From the NCBI GenBank assembly GCA_027296055.1, contig JAPUJT010000006.1:1-45462 (forward strand): a DNA stretch of 45,462 nt, read 5' to 3'. The position numbers and the translations under genes are program-made. Source of the stretch: Planctomycetota bacterium (GTDB lineage: Bacteria > Planctomycetota > JAPUJT01). Shown here one piece after another: positions 1 to 7,620 of this stretch (the first letter of the stretch is position 1; the number at the start of each line of letters is the position of its first letter). The notes under the pieces are model-generated. The model made no database searches. It saw only the letters and a list, made by a program, of their open reading frames with translations, and was not told where the DNA came from.

Positions 1-657
1 AAGACGACGTCGTTTCGCATGGCTGTCGGGATGATCACTCCGGACTCCGGATCGGTCATGTTCCGAGGCCAGGAAGTGACGCGTGAGCCGATGTATCGTC
101 GGGCGCGTCTCGGCATGGGTTACCTCTCACAGGAGCCCTCGATCTTCCGCCAGCTCACTGTGCAGCAGAATATCCAGGCGGTGCTGGAGACGATGAAGAT
201 GCGTTCCGCCGAGCGAAAGCAGAGGGTGGACTCGCTCATCGACGAGATGGACCTTGGCAAGGTGCGCGAGAGCATTGCCGAGACCCTCTCTGGCGGGGAG
301 CGGCGGAGGCTGGAGATCGCCAGGGCCCTCTCCACGGACCCCCGCCTCATTCTCCTCGACGAGCCCTTCTCCGGCGTGGACCCGATCGCGGTTTCGAATC
401 TTCAGGAGATCATCCAGCAACTTAGCCGGCGTGGCATCGGCATCTTGATCACGGACCACAACGTGCGCGAGACCTTGAGCACGACGGACCGGGCCTACAT
501 CATCGATGAGGGCCGCATCCTGTCTCGCGGGACGCCGGAGGAGATCATCCGGGATCCGAAGGCGAGAAAATTCTATCTCGGCGAGAAGTTCCGGATGGAC
601 CTGGAAGAGCGGGACGCCCCTCCGCAGGCAGAGGCATCGCACGATGGCGGGGAGTAG
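1..657 (+). CDS. lptB: LPS export ABC transporter ATP-binding protein LptB (5' truncated)
   Basis: ATPase that powers extraction of lipopolysaccharide from the inner membrane together with LptF/LptG. The reading frame is open from base 1, and the first visible residues, KTT, are the end of the Walker A loop, so roughly 40 N-terminal residues lie outside the window. Visible motifs are the signature LSGGERRR, Walker B ILLDEPFSGVDP and the H-loop ITDHNVRETL. The text after the H-loop (IDEGRILSRGTPEEI and FYLGEKFRM) is typical of LptB rather than of amino-acid transport ATPases. The gene overlaps the next one by 14 bp. It is strong evidence for a diderm cell envelope. Confidence 0.95.
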   Translation, partial: KTTSFRMAVGMITPDSGSVMFRGQEVTREPMYRRARLGMGYLSQEPSIFRQLTVQQNIQAVLETMKMRSAERKQRVDSLIDEMDLGKVRESIAETLSGGERRRLEIARALSTDPRLILLDEPFSGVDPIAVSNLQEIIQQLSRRGIGILITDHNVRETLSTTDRAYIIDEGRILSRGTPEEIIRDPKARKFYLGEKFRMDLEERDAPPQAEASHDGGE

Positions 658-1183
658 GCGGGCCAGTGCCGTCGCGCGCTTCGGGCTCGCCCTGGCTGTG
701 CCCGGCCTGGGGCACTTCGCCTCGGGACGATGGGGCAAGGGGGCCCTCTTCCTCGGAGCGATTCTCGGATCCTTCGCTTTCGGGTGGGGGGTGACCGGCG
801 GAGAGGCCGTCTCGTTTCGCAGGCATCCTCTCGTCCTCACCGCACAGGGAGGCGCCGCGGGCCCCACGGCCCTGGCCCTCTACCTCTCCCGATCCCGGCC
901 GCAGGAGAAGTGGATCGACGCCTTGCTCGAGATGAGGGCGATCAGCCCGGAGGAGGCAGATCGTATCCCGAGAGGGGTCTCGAGGTCGGACGCCTGGGAT
1001 CATCTTCGGCGGAAGACCGGCGTCCCGGACAGCTTCCTGGAGGCCGCCTACTGGGAGTCGTCACGCCGCGCTGAGCCCCGGATGGACATAGGCGTGCTCT
1101 ACACGATGATCGCAGGGCTTCTGAATCTACTCGTCGCAGCGGACGCTGCGCAGGGGGCCGAAAGCCGGACGGGAAACAGGTGA
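644..1183 (+). CDS. DUF6677-like integral membrane protein
   Basis: A 179-residue membrane protein of unknown function. The N-terminal hydrophobic stretch contains PGLGHFASGRWGKG followed by a long apolar segment. The C-terminus has a second hydrophobic block starting at DIGVLYTMIAGLLNLLV. This layout (PGLGH...GR..KG and ...LYT.IAGLLNLLV) is what I remember of the DUF6677 family, common in Planctomycetota. The ATG at 644 lies inside the end of lptB, so translation is probably coupled; a longer upstream reading in this frame is only the shadow of lptB. The family call is from memory of the motif, not a search. Confidence 0.7.
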   Translation: MAGSRRASAVARFGLALAVPGLGHFASGRWGKGALFLGAILGSFAFGWGVTGGEAVSFRRHPLVLTAQGGAAGPTALALYLSRSRPQEKWIDALLEMRAISPEEADRIPRGVSRSDAWDHLRRKTGVPDSFLEAAYWESSRRAEPRMDIGVLYTMIAGLLNLLVAADAAQGAESRTGNR

Positions 1184-1362
1184 TGCTGGAATTGATCCTC
1201 GAATTTACGGCGATCTCCCTGGTGACGGCGGTGGTCTACAGCGCGACCCAGAGCGAATCCCCTCAAGAGATCGCCCGCCGCTCGGTTCGGTTTTTCGCCT
1301 ACACAACCGTGGGGCTGTCCCTCCTGGCCGGTGGGATCGCTTTCCTCTCCTCTACCTGCTAG
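1183..1362 (+). CDS. Small membrane protein (59 residues)
   Basis: A hypothetical protein of 59 residues with an N-terminal hydrophobic segment (LILEFTAISLVTAVVYS) and a second one at the C-terminus (TTVGLSLLAGGIAFL), separated by a polar stretch. Its ATG overlaps the stop of the DUF6677-like gene (TGATG), which argues for co-translation. A GTG three bases upstream is an alternative start. The stop codon overlaps the stop of the convergent lipoprotein gene. I do not recognise the family. Confidence 0.6.
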   Translation: MLELILEFTAISLVTAVVYSATQSESPQEIARRSVRFFAYTTVGLSLLAGGIAFLSSTC

Positions 1363-1901
1363 TCCTCTTCGGGTAACTGGTCGACCATCTCCTCGATCAG
1401 GGCGATCCAGGCCTCTCTCTCCTCTGCAACGCTAGCGCCTTTCTGGGCGTGGTGGTTTCCCCTCAGCTCGACGACCCACTCTCTCGTTATCCGGTCGTGA
1501 AAGCGGATCACGAGGGTCAGGTCTTTCACGCCCTCCTCCCCCACCTCGAGGCGCCCCCGACCTCCCCAGAATCCGCTCGTCCCTAGCTGACCGCATGCCT
1601 GGAAAATGCCCGCCTGGGTCTCGTCCCCTCCCGCGCCACGGATGATCTCATCCACCTCCGCCCAGGACTTCAGGCGAAAGTCGCGTTCCAGAAGCTCGAT
1701 CTCGATCCACCCCCGCAGCTTCTCGGCCAGGTCCGGATCGATCTCCCCCTCCGCCTTCAGGGGTGCCACCAGGGCAATCGGGTAGGCTCGACGATCGAAA
1801 TCTCCCCTCTCCCGGATGTCGACCCAGGGACCGGCGCAGCCGGGCCACGCGAGGATACCCAGGAGAAGCCATCGAGCCGGTGAATGGGATGGGGTAGTCA
1901 C
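1359..1901 (-). CDS. Putative outer-membrane lipoprotein
   Basis: A 180-residue exported protein. The N-terminus is a basic/hydrophobic signal ending in LAWPGC, close to a lipobox although Pro precedes the Gly-Cys. The mature part is a compact alpha/beta protein (AYPIALVAPLKAEG, then a long helix, then LTLVIRFHDRITREWVVELRG), reminiscent of GNA1162-type lipoproteins that help assemble envelope complexes; that resemblance is weak. It is the last gene of the leftward pilus-type cluster, 14 bp beyond the PilW-like gene, so it may serve that machine. It converges on the lptB operon with overlapping stop codons. Confidence 0.6.
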   Translation of the reverse strand: MTTPSHSPARWLLLGILAWPGCAGPWVDIRERGDFDRRAYPIALVAPLKAEGEIDPDLAEKLRGWIEIELLERDFRLKSWAEVDEIIRGAGGDETQAGIFQACGQLGTSGFWGGRGRLEVGEEGVKDLTLVIRFHDRITREWVVELRGNHHAQKGASVAEEREAWIALIEEMVDQLPEED

Positions 1902-1915
1902 GGCGTGATTGAGGC

Positions 1916-2605
1916 TCAGTTGATCGGTTTGACCCGGATTTCGTTTTCGATCGTGAAGTCGGTGGGTGGTTTCCGCCGGTCGTCACCGGCCCGCGTCTTC
2001 AGGGAGATTATGAACTGGTCGTTGAGGACATCGATGTCGAAGCAGCAGTCGAGGACGGTGTTCCCCTCCTTCCCCTCCGGGTAACCACCCAGGTATTGGG
2101 TCTCCCCCTCCGCGAGCACCGGATCGATGGAGCCGTCACCGTTCTTGTCCCATTCGCGCACGATGTAGCCCGGGTAATCCTTCCCGCCGGGAGCATCGAC
2201 GAATTTGTACTCGATCTTATTCGACCAGACCGGTACGTAGGTCCCCGACGCGGGAGGATCTTCCTCGTAGCCAGTCACTTTCTGGAACCAGAGCTTTTCA
2301 TGCCCGGGAGGACCTCCCTTGTTCCGATCCGGGCAGGAGGATCCAGTGAGATCAGATCGCTTCGTCCCGCCGTCATCCTTGATCCTCGAGAAGAGGATCT
2401 CGCTGCGAATTTTGTGGACAATCTGAGCGTTGTGATGGACGGCCTTCGCCTTCGCCCGCCCGGCGACGATCGTGTCCCCCAAGGCGAGCAGGACGCTCAC
2501 GATCACACCAGCCATGATCGTGATCAGCACGAGAGTGACGGTCACCTCGATAAGCGTGAACGCTCCAGTGTTGTAACCGCGGGATGAGGGTCGGGAGACG
2601 ACCAT
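1916..2605 (-). CDS. PilW/GspJ-like prepilin with type IV pilin signal
   Basis: A minor pilin-type protein of 229 residues. The N-terminus has a short basic leader, then a class III signal GAFTLIEVTVTLVL, which the prepilin peptidase would cut after the Gly, followed by one hydrophobic helix used for assembly. The large C-terminal domain is polar and has no recognisable enzyme motif. ATG 2605 was chosen because it lies 4 bp after the stop of the PilX-like gene and gives a normal leader; an upstream in-frame Met at 2650 lies inside that gene. Part of the cluster 5686 to 1359. Confidence 0.85.
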   Translation of the reverse strand: MVVSRPSSRGYNTGAFTLIEVTVTLVLITIMAGVIVSVLLALGDTIVAGRAKAKAVHHNAQIVHKIRSEILFSRIKDDGGTKRSDLTGSSCPDRNKGGPPGHEKLWFQKVTGYEEDPPASGTYVPVWSNKIEYKFVDAPGGKDYPGYIVREWDKNGDGSIDPVLAEGETQYLGGYPEGKEGNTVLDCCFDIDVLNDQFIISLKTRAGDDRRKPPTDFTIENEIRVKPIN

Positions 2606-2609
2606 CGGC

Positions 2610-4094
2610 CTACTCTTCCTTGGTGGTGAATATACCGAGGAAGGCGGCATCCCCGCCGCCGTAGCCGGGATAGCCAGGGGGCGGGCTGTCCTTGAGCTTC
2701 GTATCGTAGATCATCTTCCTGTCCAGGAACCGGTCATCCGCATCCACCGGAGGGTAGGGCATCGCGCCGGTGAACAGGTCGTTGATGTCGAACGAATACG
2801 GCCAGAAGAAGTTCTTGTACTGCACGCTGCCGAAGATGCGTAGCGAATCCTTGATACCGAACGTTCCCGTGTAGCGGGCCGGTAGGTTCGGATCCGGCCA
2901 GGCGGCCTTGTAATCCGGATCGTCGATATAGTCGAATTCGTACCCCTCGATCGTGATGCTGCCATCCCGACTGAAATAGAGGCCGTTCAGCTCGGTGGCC
3001 GTGGGAACATCGTAGTCCAGTATGATGTTCCCCTCGGAGAAGACACCGAGGTTACTGTCCCCGTCATACGCGGTATTGGGCTCGAAGTCCGCACTGCCAT
3101 CCCCACCCAGCATCGCGTGGTCTCCCTGGTCGTCCACATAGACGATGCTGTCGGTGATCGTGACCCCACCGTCAGCGGCGACGGTGATCTGACCGTTCAC
3201 ATCCCCGCCGATCGAGGTGATCGATCCGCTGGTGTAGATGATCGAGACGTCGGAGATGTTGTAGGTCTCCGAAGGGCCGCCCGCGGGCGTGATCGTGATC
3301 GTGGTCCCGCCGAAGGTGATCGCCACGTCGCTCGTGTACGAGTAGTCGGCGTCTGCGGCAAGATCGGCTATGGACGCAATGTCGTCGAAGACCACCTGGT
3401 CGAGGCCGGACCAGTCGTGCGGCTTGATGTTCCAATCCTCGCCCTGAAACCAGTCCGCCCGGTTCGGCTTCCACTGGGGCGGCAGGTTGTGCCAGCCGTG
3501 CCAGTCCTGATCCCAGTCGTAGATGTCGTCCCAGATGAACCAGCCATCGAGACCGAAATCCGGATCGTGGTTGTGATCAGAATCCATCCGGCCGAAGTAG
3601 GTGAGGTAGCCGTAGAGCGTGCCGCCCACTCCCTGGTTGGGGGCGTAGAGGTCCTTCCAGTACTCGACGGTGCCCTCTCCGCTCAGGATCGCGAACTTGC
3701 TGAGCCCCGCTCCGCCGCTGGCCTTGACGATCGCCACCTCGACCAAGGTGTCGGTGATCGGCACGGCGCCCCCGTCGATCTCGTATTCGACGGTCACCTC
3801 CAGCTCGTACACCTTCTTGTCCACGATCTCGTGCACCATGACGTTGGTGTCGGGGATCGGGTCGCCGGTGTCCGCATAGAGGTCCAGCAGGGACGAGTCG
3901 CCCTCCACCTCATGCCTGGCCGCCGCGAGCTCCCCCAGACCCTCGTAACGGGCCTGGATCAGAAGCCGCTTCGAAGTCTGATCCCGAAGCTCCGCCACGG
4001 CCTGGCTCACCAGGTAGGCGGTGGTCAGGACCAGCCCGAAGCTCAGCAGGAGCAGCATCATGAGGGCGGCCCCTCTCTCCTTATCCCCAGTCAT
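2610..4094 (-). CDS. PilX-like pilus assembly protein with DUF4900-type region
   Basis: A 494-residue protein. The N-terminus ERGAALMMLLLLSFGLVL matches the PilX-type 'RGAAL' membrane segment. Unlike true pilins it is not a canonical processing site. The rest is acidic and beta-rich, with a stretch resembling DUF4900 pilus-associated proteins (repeated short strands such as GGDVNGQITV, DSIVYVDDQGDHAMLGG, NLGVFSEGNIILDYDVP). The start at 4094 has GAGGAG 8 nt upstream. It lies between PilV- and PilW-like genes, the usual place of PilX. It is probably a minor tip or surface component. Confidence 0.75.
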   Translation of the reverse strand: MTGDKERGAALMMLLLLSFGLVLTTAYLVSQAVAELRDQTSKRLLIQARYEGLGELAAARHEVEGDSSLLDLYADTGDPIPDTNVMVHEIVDKKVYELEVTVEYEIDGGAVPITDTLVEVAIVKASGGAGLSKFAILSGEGTVEYWKDLYAPNQGVGGTLYGYLTYFGRMDSDHNHDPDFGLDGWFIWDDIYDWDQDWHGWHNLPPQWKPNRADWFQGEDWNIKPHDWSGLDQVVFDDIASIADLAADADYSYTSDVAITFGGTTITITPAGGPSETYNISDVSIIYTSGSITSIGGDVNGQITVAADGGVTITDSIVYVDDQGDHAMLGGDGSADFEPNTAYDGDSNLGVFSEGNIILDYDVPTATELNGLYFSRDGSITIEGYEFDYIDDPDYKAAWPDPNLPARYTGTFGIKDSLRIFGSVQYKNFFWPYSFDINDLFTGAMPYPPVDADDRFLDRKMIYDTKLKDSPPPGYPGYGGGDAAFLGIFTTKEE

Positions 4095-4206
4095 CTCGCA
4101 TACTCCTCTTCTGGTGACCATTGACAATCGGAAGCTGCGGCCCCTCTCGGAAAGGACTGCAGATCGCTACTCCATCGTCTGGCTCGCATGGAAGCTCCAC
4201 GGGGAC

Positions 4207-4761
4207 TCAGCCCCCGTACCTCACTCCGGAGACGAGCGACTCGCTAGCGCTGAAGTCTACGAAGAAGACCCTGACGCGGAGGATCGTGTTGCTCTGTTCG
4301 AGGCTGTTGCTACCCACTTCTCCGTCTCCGTCGATGTCGTGGGTCACTTCGATCTGCCAGGGACCGCCGACGACGTATGCAAAGGGATGGGTCCCGCTTG
4401 GGTCCTCTACCGTGTCGAAGTCGTAGACCCCCCCGCCTCGGTTGATCAGGCTGTGCAGGCTCGCGTTGGCGTAGAGTCCATCCAGGTCGTTATCGAAGAT
4501 ATCCGCGGCCTCGTCGTTCGTCGCTGCTTCGTCGGCAACCCCCCCGAAGGGAATCACGAAAGTTCGAACGAGATAGTCCTCCGCCCTCGACATGACCTGG
4601 GCCATCTCATCAGCGTCACGCATCGCGTCGAGGAACGACACGACGAGCTGGCCTACCGAGAGAATGACCGCGGCGAAAATGCCCGCAGCGACCATCGCCT
4701 CCACCAGGGAGAATCCCTTCGTCAGGCGGTGTTTCTCAACCTTCCCAACCATCGGCTGCAT
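4207..4761 (-). CDS. PilV/GspI-like prepilin
   Basis: A 184-residue minor pilin-type protein. A basic leader ends in KGFSLVEAMVAAGIFAAVIL, a clear type IV prepilin cleavage and methylation signal with Glu at +5 and an apolar helix. The C-terminal domain has no recognised motif. ATG 4761 is preceded by a G-run about 7 nt upstream; ATG 4752 is an alternative that shortens the leader by three residues. It is second in the cluster that begins with the pseudo-receiver gene. Confidence 0.85.
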   Translation of the reverse strand: MQPMVGKVEKHRLTKGFSLVEAMVAAGIFAAVILSVGQLVVSFLDAMRDADEMAQVMSRAEDYLVRTFVIPFGGVADEAATNDEAADIFDNDLDGLYANASLHSLINRGGGVYDFDTVEDPSGTHPFAYVVGGPWQIEVTHDIDGDGEVGSNSLEQSNTILRVRVFFVDFSASESLVSGVRYGG

Positions 4762-4831
4762 CCACTGGCCCCCCGCTGGAGATACTAGAAATACCCCAAC
4801 TCCTCCCCCTCTCAGAGGATATCAGGCGGGA

Positions 4832-5686
4832 CTACTTCTTTTTCCCTTCCCACCTCGTCCCGGGACGAACGTGGCCCTTCGGTCGCTGATCGCTTTCCTT
4901 CAGCGCCTCCCGCACCTGCCTGTCAATCTCGAGTAGCTTCTTCATGACCGGGTTCTTTCTCGCCATCCTCTCCCTCGCCGGGTAGGTCCCATCCGGGGCC
5001 CGGTGGGGGTTGATCACGACGTGCTCCCTGACCAGCCTCCCCTGAATGGGCGCCGGCGTGCTCTCCCCGCCCGAGGAGAGAACGATGAATGCGAGGACGA
5101 CGGAGAAAGCTCCTGCTATCGCGAGACGGAGACGGTCGTTGAAACCCATCAGAGTCAGCAAGGTCACCTGAGGCAGATCGAACGGGTTTCTGGCCACCTC
5201 GTTGACGACTTGATAGATGTGCTGCGTGGTCAGCGGGACGGTGCGGAATCGAGAGAACCGCTTCACATCCTCCTTGCTGGCCCCCGGCTTCACCTTGCCC
5301 CGCTGAACGTTCCCCATCTTGGGCATCAGCGGGTTGGCCTCATCCGAAGAGAGGAAGGTTATCCGGCTGGCCAACCTGTTATCCCGGATGTAGTCGATCA
5401 GTTCCTTTCCCATCGCCTTTGTCGGGTCCACGTGAGGCGAAGAGACGACCAGCCCGTGATAGGTGTGGGTCTTCAATAGCTTCAAGGCCCGCTCCGTGTC
5501 CGCGGCCTTCGTGAACTCGCTCGCGTCCTTCCCGGCGATGGCCTCCATGTACTTCTGGAGCTTGTCCTCCACACCGACAAGGAGGAACCTCGCCTTGGGC
5601 TTCTTGGGCGCGGCCTTCTGGCCGTTGCTCCGAGCCTTGAACAGCCGATCGACCTTGAGTTTCTCCGATATCTTCGAGAGACTCAT
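4832..5686 (-). CDS. Membrane-anchored pseudo-receiver protein
   Basis: A 284-residue protein with a cytoplasmic response-regulator-like domain, one membrane helix and an outer tail. After a basic linker, residues 32-165 follow a receiver fold: strand ARFLLVGVED, strand HGLVVSSP, helix GKELIDYIRD, strand RITFLSS and a final TVPLTTQHIYQVVNEV. The phospho-accepting Asp is absent (Ser82/Ser83 at that place), the acidic pair after strand 1 is altered, and the usual Lys-Pro of strand 5 is Val-Pro, so phosphorylation is unlikely. Residues 187-205 form a membrane helix; about 80 charged residues follow outside. It heads the leftward pilin cluster behind a strong promoter and long leader. The REC assignment is by pattern only. 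Confidence 0.6.
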   Translation of the reverse strand: MSLSKISEKLKVDRLFKARSNGQKAAPKKPKARFLLVGVEDKLQKYMEAIAGKDASEFTKAADTERALKLLKTHTYHGLVVSSPHVDPTKAMGKELIDYIRDNRLASRITFLSSDEANPLMPKMGNVQRGKVKPGASKEDVKRFSRFRTVPLTTQHIYQVVNEVARNPFDLPQVTLLTLMGFNDRLRLAIAGAFSVVLAFIVLSSGGESTPAPIQGRLVREHVVINPHRAPDGTYPARERMARKNPVMKKLLEIDRQVREALKESDQRPKGHVRPGTRWEGKKK

Positions 5687-5728
5687 CTGGCCTTTCCGGT
5701 CAGCCTCGTTCGACCTTCAACCCAGTGC

Positions 5729-5748
5729 GCGATCACCTGGGTGATCGC
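5729..5748. repeat. Inverted repeat upstream of pseudo-receiver gene
   Basis: Perfect 8-bp arms GCGATCAC and GTGATCGC around a CTGG loop, about 40 bp before the start codon at 5686. It could be a protein-binding operator or a leader hairpin; nothing in the sequence separates the two. Confidence 0.5.
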
Positions 5749-6026
5749 TTCTGGAACAAGCTCGAACCGATGACTGCCGCCATGGCGCCCTGCCATGACC
5801 AATAAAGAATTGGGCGATTCGCTGGGGATTCTCCCCACCCTCGAGACTCCGAACGACCGCACAGATGAAAGCCGGGAAAGCTGGCGGCCGGTAGGTAATT
5901 CGCCCTTACTCGCTTCTTTGCCCTCTCCCTTTACTCGCCCCCAGCGCGCGCCAGAACACTCCTTTAGCCTGAGCCCGAAGGCCCGGCAGAGGACTGACGG
6001 CTAGCTAGGGGGAGCTCATCAACCTA

Positions 6027-6056
6027 AATATAGGCCATCAATGAAAATCCTGTCAA
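6027..6056 (-). promoter_or_regulatory. Sigma70-type promoter of the leftward pilin cluster
   Basis: On the minus strand, -35 TTGACA (6056-6051) and -10 TATATT (6032-6027) are separated by 18 bp. Both hexamers are near consensus and stand out in this G+C-rich DNA. The predicted RNA starts near 6019 and reads into the pseudo-receiver and prepilin genes. Confidence 0.6.
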
Positions 6057-6175
6057 GGAGGAATCGACGCGCTCGATAGTCAGAGGTCCCGTATTTGGCT
6101 TTAACCCTTTGCCAGAACATAAGTTAACCACATCTTGCCCCGCCATGGGGCCATGGAGAGAATCTACCTGGCGCC

Positions 6176-7279
6176 CTACGTCACGGCTCCACCTGCAGAT
6201 ATCGCAATCCGCTCTCCCGGATAAGTTCGAACCACCCCCGCAATCTCCAACCGCAGGAGTCGTATCGCCAGCTCCGATGGACGGAGGTCGGCGGCTTCTC
6301 CGAGATCGTCGATAGTCATCTCGCCATCCCGAAGCAGTTCCAGGATCGCGTGATCCACGCCTGACTCCTGCCGGGCCGGATCCGGTCGGTCGAGGTTCGT
6401 CCCTGAAGGATCTCCGAAAGCCTCGAGCACGTCGGCAGGCCGCTCCACGAGATGCGCCCCCTCACGGATCAGCCGATGGCATCCGATCGACCGGCCCGTC
6501 TCGACGGGACCGGGGAGCGCGAAAACTTCTCGGTTCTCCTCTATCGCCCACCGCGCCGTGATGAGCGCTCCGCTCCTCTCGGAAGCCTCGACGACAATGA
6601 CCCCGCGGGCGAGCCCGCTGATCACACGGTTTCGTCTGGGGAAGTTCTCTCGCAGGGGAGGCGTGCCGCGCGGGAATTCGGTCAGCACCGCCCCCCTCGA
6701 GGCAATCTCCTGGAGAAGGCCGGCGTTCTCCGCGGGGTAGGGCACATCCAGGCCGGTTCCCAGGACCGCTATCGTGCGCCCCCCCCCCTTCAGGCATCCA
6801 GCGTGGGCCGCCGTGTCAATGCCGCGGGCGAGACCGCTCACGATCGTCCAGCCTGCATCGGCGAGCTCCGCCGCAAACCTCTCCGCCTGACGCTTCCCGT
6901 AAGGAGTCGCGCGTCGCGCGCCCACGATCGCGAGAGCCCGGGCATCATCCGCGTGGAGCTCTCCCTTCCGGCAGAGGATCAGGGGAGGGTCATACGTCTC
7001 CTCGAGCAAGGCGGGGTATGGCGCGATCCCGGGAGTATCGATCTCCCACCCTGATTTGCGCGCCAGATCGATCTCTCTTTTCGCCCTGTCCTCGAGACTC
7101 GCGTCGAGGATCTTCCGGGCGAGGACGGGACCGACGCCGCGAATCTCGCGCAGAGCCGCTTCCGACGCCCGGAAGACGGCATCGAGTCCACCGAACCGGG
7201 CTCGAAGTCGCTCAGCCAAGCGCCACCCCACCCTGCCCGTGAGACTCAGGCGCACGAGAGGTAATATCGAAACCGCCAT
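6176..7279 (-). CDS. dprA: DNA-protecting protein DprA
   Basis: DprA binds incoming single-stranded DNA and loads RecA during natural transformation. Of 367 residues, 40-58 form a helix-hairpin-helix (LREIRGVGPVLARKI). Residues 115-290 are the Rossmann-like DprA core with VGARRATPYG, SGLARGID (148-155), FPRRNRVISGL (213-223) and SGALITAR (236-243). The last 60 residues form a winged-helix domain. ATG 7279 was preferred because GGAGG lies 6 nt upstream; an ATG 6 bp earlier would sit on top of that site. With comF, cinA and pilin genes in the window, natural competence is possible, although dprA alone is widespread. Confidence 0.95.
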   Translation of the reverse strand: MAVSILPLVRLSLTGRVGWRLAERLRARFGGLDAVFRASEAALREIRGVGPVLARKILDASLEDRAKREIDLARKSGWEIDTPGIAPYPALLEETYDPPLILCRKGELHADDARALAIVGARRATPYGKRQAERFAAELADAGWTIVSGLARGIDTAAHAGCLKGGGRTIAVLGTGLDVPYPAENAGLLQEIASRGAVLTEFPRGTPPLRENFPRRNRVISGLARGVIVVEASERSGALITARWAIEENREVFALPGPVETGRSIGCHRLIREGAHLVERPADVLEAFGDPSGTNLDRPDPARQESGVDHAILELLRDGEMTIDDLGEAADLRPSELAIRLLRLEIAGVVRTYPGERIAISAGGAVT

Positions 7280-7423
7280 CTGCATCCTCCAGTGGACGGA
7301 GCATGACCTCTGCAACCCGGAAGTGGCCGCAGGAGGCAACTTCCCATCCAAGAGAAGAATACGCCGATCATCCGACACGACGGGGTGGCCTGACTAAAGG
7401 TTTCTGGTAGGAAATCCGATATA

Positions 7424-7556
7424 GAGACCGTTGTTGGGTGCCCAAATGGGGCGCCGAAAAATGCGACCAGGTGAGGTTTGGGCCCTTGCGGGTCTGGACT
7501 TCCCATGAAACGGGCCACTGCCTTTCCCCCCCTCTCGGGCAGTGGCCTTTTCATTT
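7424..7556 (+). ncRNA. Candidate structured small RNA
   Basis: Three hairpins in a row. Stem 1 pairs 7437-7443 with 7449-7455 (7 bp, loop AAATG, one G-U). Stem 2 pairs 7474-7485 with 7490-7501 (12 bp, loop TTGC, five G-U pairs). Stem 3 is a long terminal hairpin, 7505-7554. The G-U pairs would become A-C mismatches in the opposite transcript, so the fold makes sense only for RNA from the plus strand, opposite to both flanking genes. CCGTT (7429-7433) can also pair with AACGG (7509-7513) to close stems 1 and 2 into a multiloop. The promoter is not clear: TATAGA at 7420-7425 has no good -35. I do not recognise the family; 6S, SRP and RNase P signatures were not seen. Confidence 0.35.
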
Positions 7557-7557
7557 C
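7505..7557. terminator. Long hairpin, probable (bidirectional) terminator
   Basis: Arms GGCCACTGCC (7513-7522) and GGCAGTGGCC (7538-7547) pair perfectly, and ATGAAA (7505-7510) pairs with TTTCAT (7549-7554) outside them. On the plus strand the stem is followed by TTTTCATTT. On the minus strand it lies about 65 bp past the stop of the nucleotidyltransferase gene, so it may end that transcript too, though the U-run there is poor. Confidence 0.5.
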
Positions 7558-7620
7558 TACGCCGTGCCCCTCCCCTGGCCGTGGACGCTTCGCAGGCAAC
7601 CGGGAAGGGTCCGCGTCACG

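Larger units (their letters stand above)
5687..6175. other. 489-bp gap: leader of the pilin cluster plus dprA 3' flank
   Basis: No convincing gene. On the minus strand a promoter at 6027-6056 would start RNA near 6019, giving a leader of about 330 nt before the pseudo-receiver gene. In it I see two direct copies of CCCTT(T)ACTCGC at 5903-5913 and 5927-5938 (plus-strand reading), and a hairpin with an 8-bp stem at 5729-5736/5741-5748 about 40 bp upstream of the start codon. No known riboswitch consensus was recognised. Bases 6057-6175 between the promoter and the dprA stop hold a short GCCCC/GGGGC hairpin without a U-run. Confidence 0.5.
7280..7620. other. 341-bp gap between two leftward genes with RNA-like structure
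   Basis: No coding capacity that I believe. 7280-7390 is the upstream region of dprA, in which I see no clear promoter. 7424-7556 holds three consecutive hairpins described separately as a candidate small RNA. 7557-7620 lies just after the stop of the nucleotidyltransferase gene and shows nothing distinct. Confidence 0.4.

Noticed and set aside
3117..4124. 335-codon plus-strand frame opposite the PilX-like gene
   Set aside because: Val/Asp/Arg-rich low-complexity composition, typical of a shadow frame of a G+C-rich gene.
5687..6020. c-di-GMP (GEMM) or other known riboswitch in the pilin leader
   Set aside because: A GGTAGGTAA-like string on the plus strand looked suggestive, but the conserved GEMM core and tetraloop receptor are absent, and it is on the wrong strand for the downstream gene.
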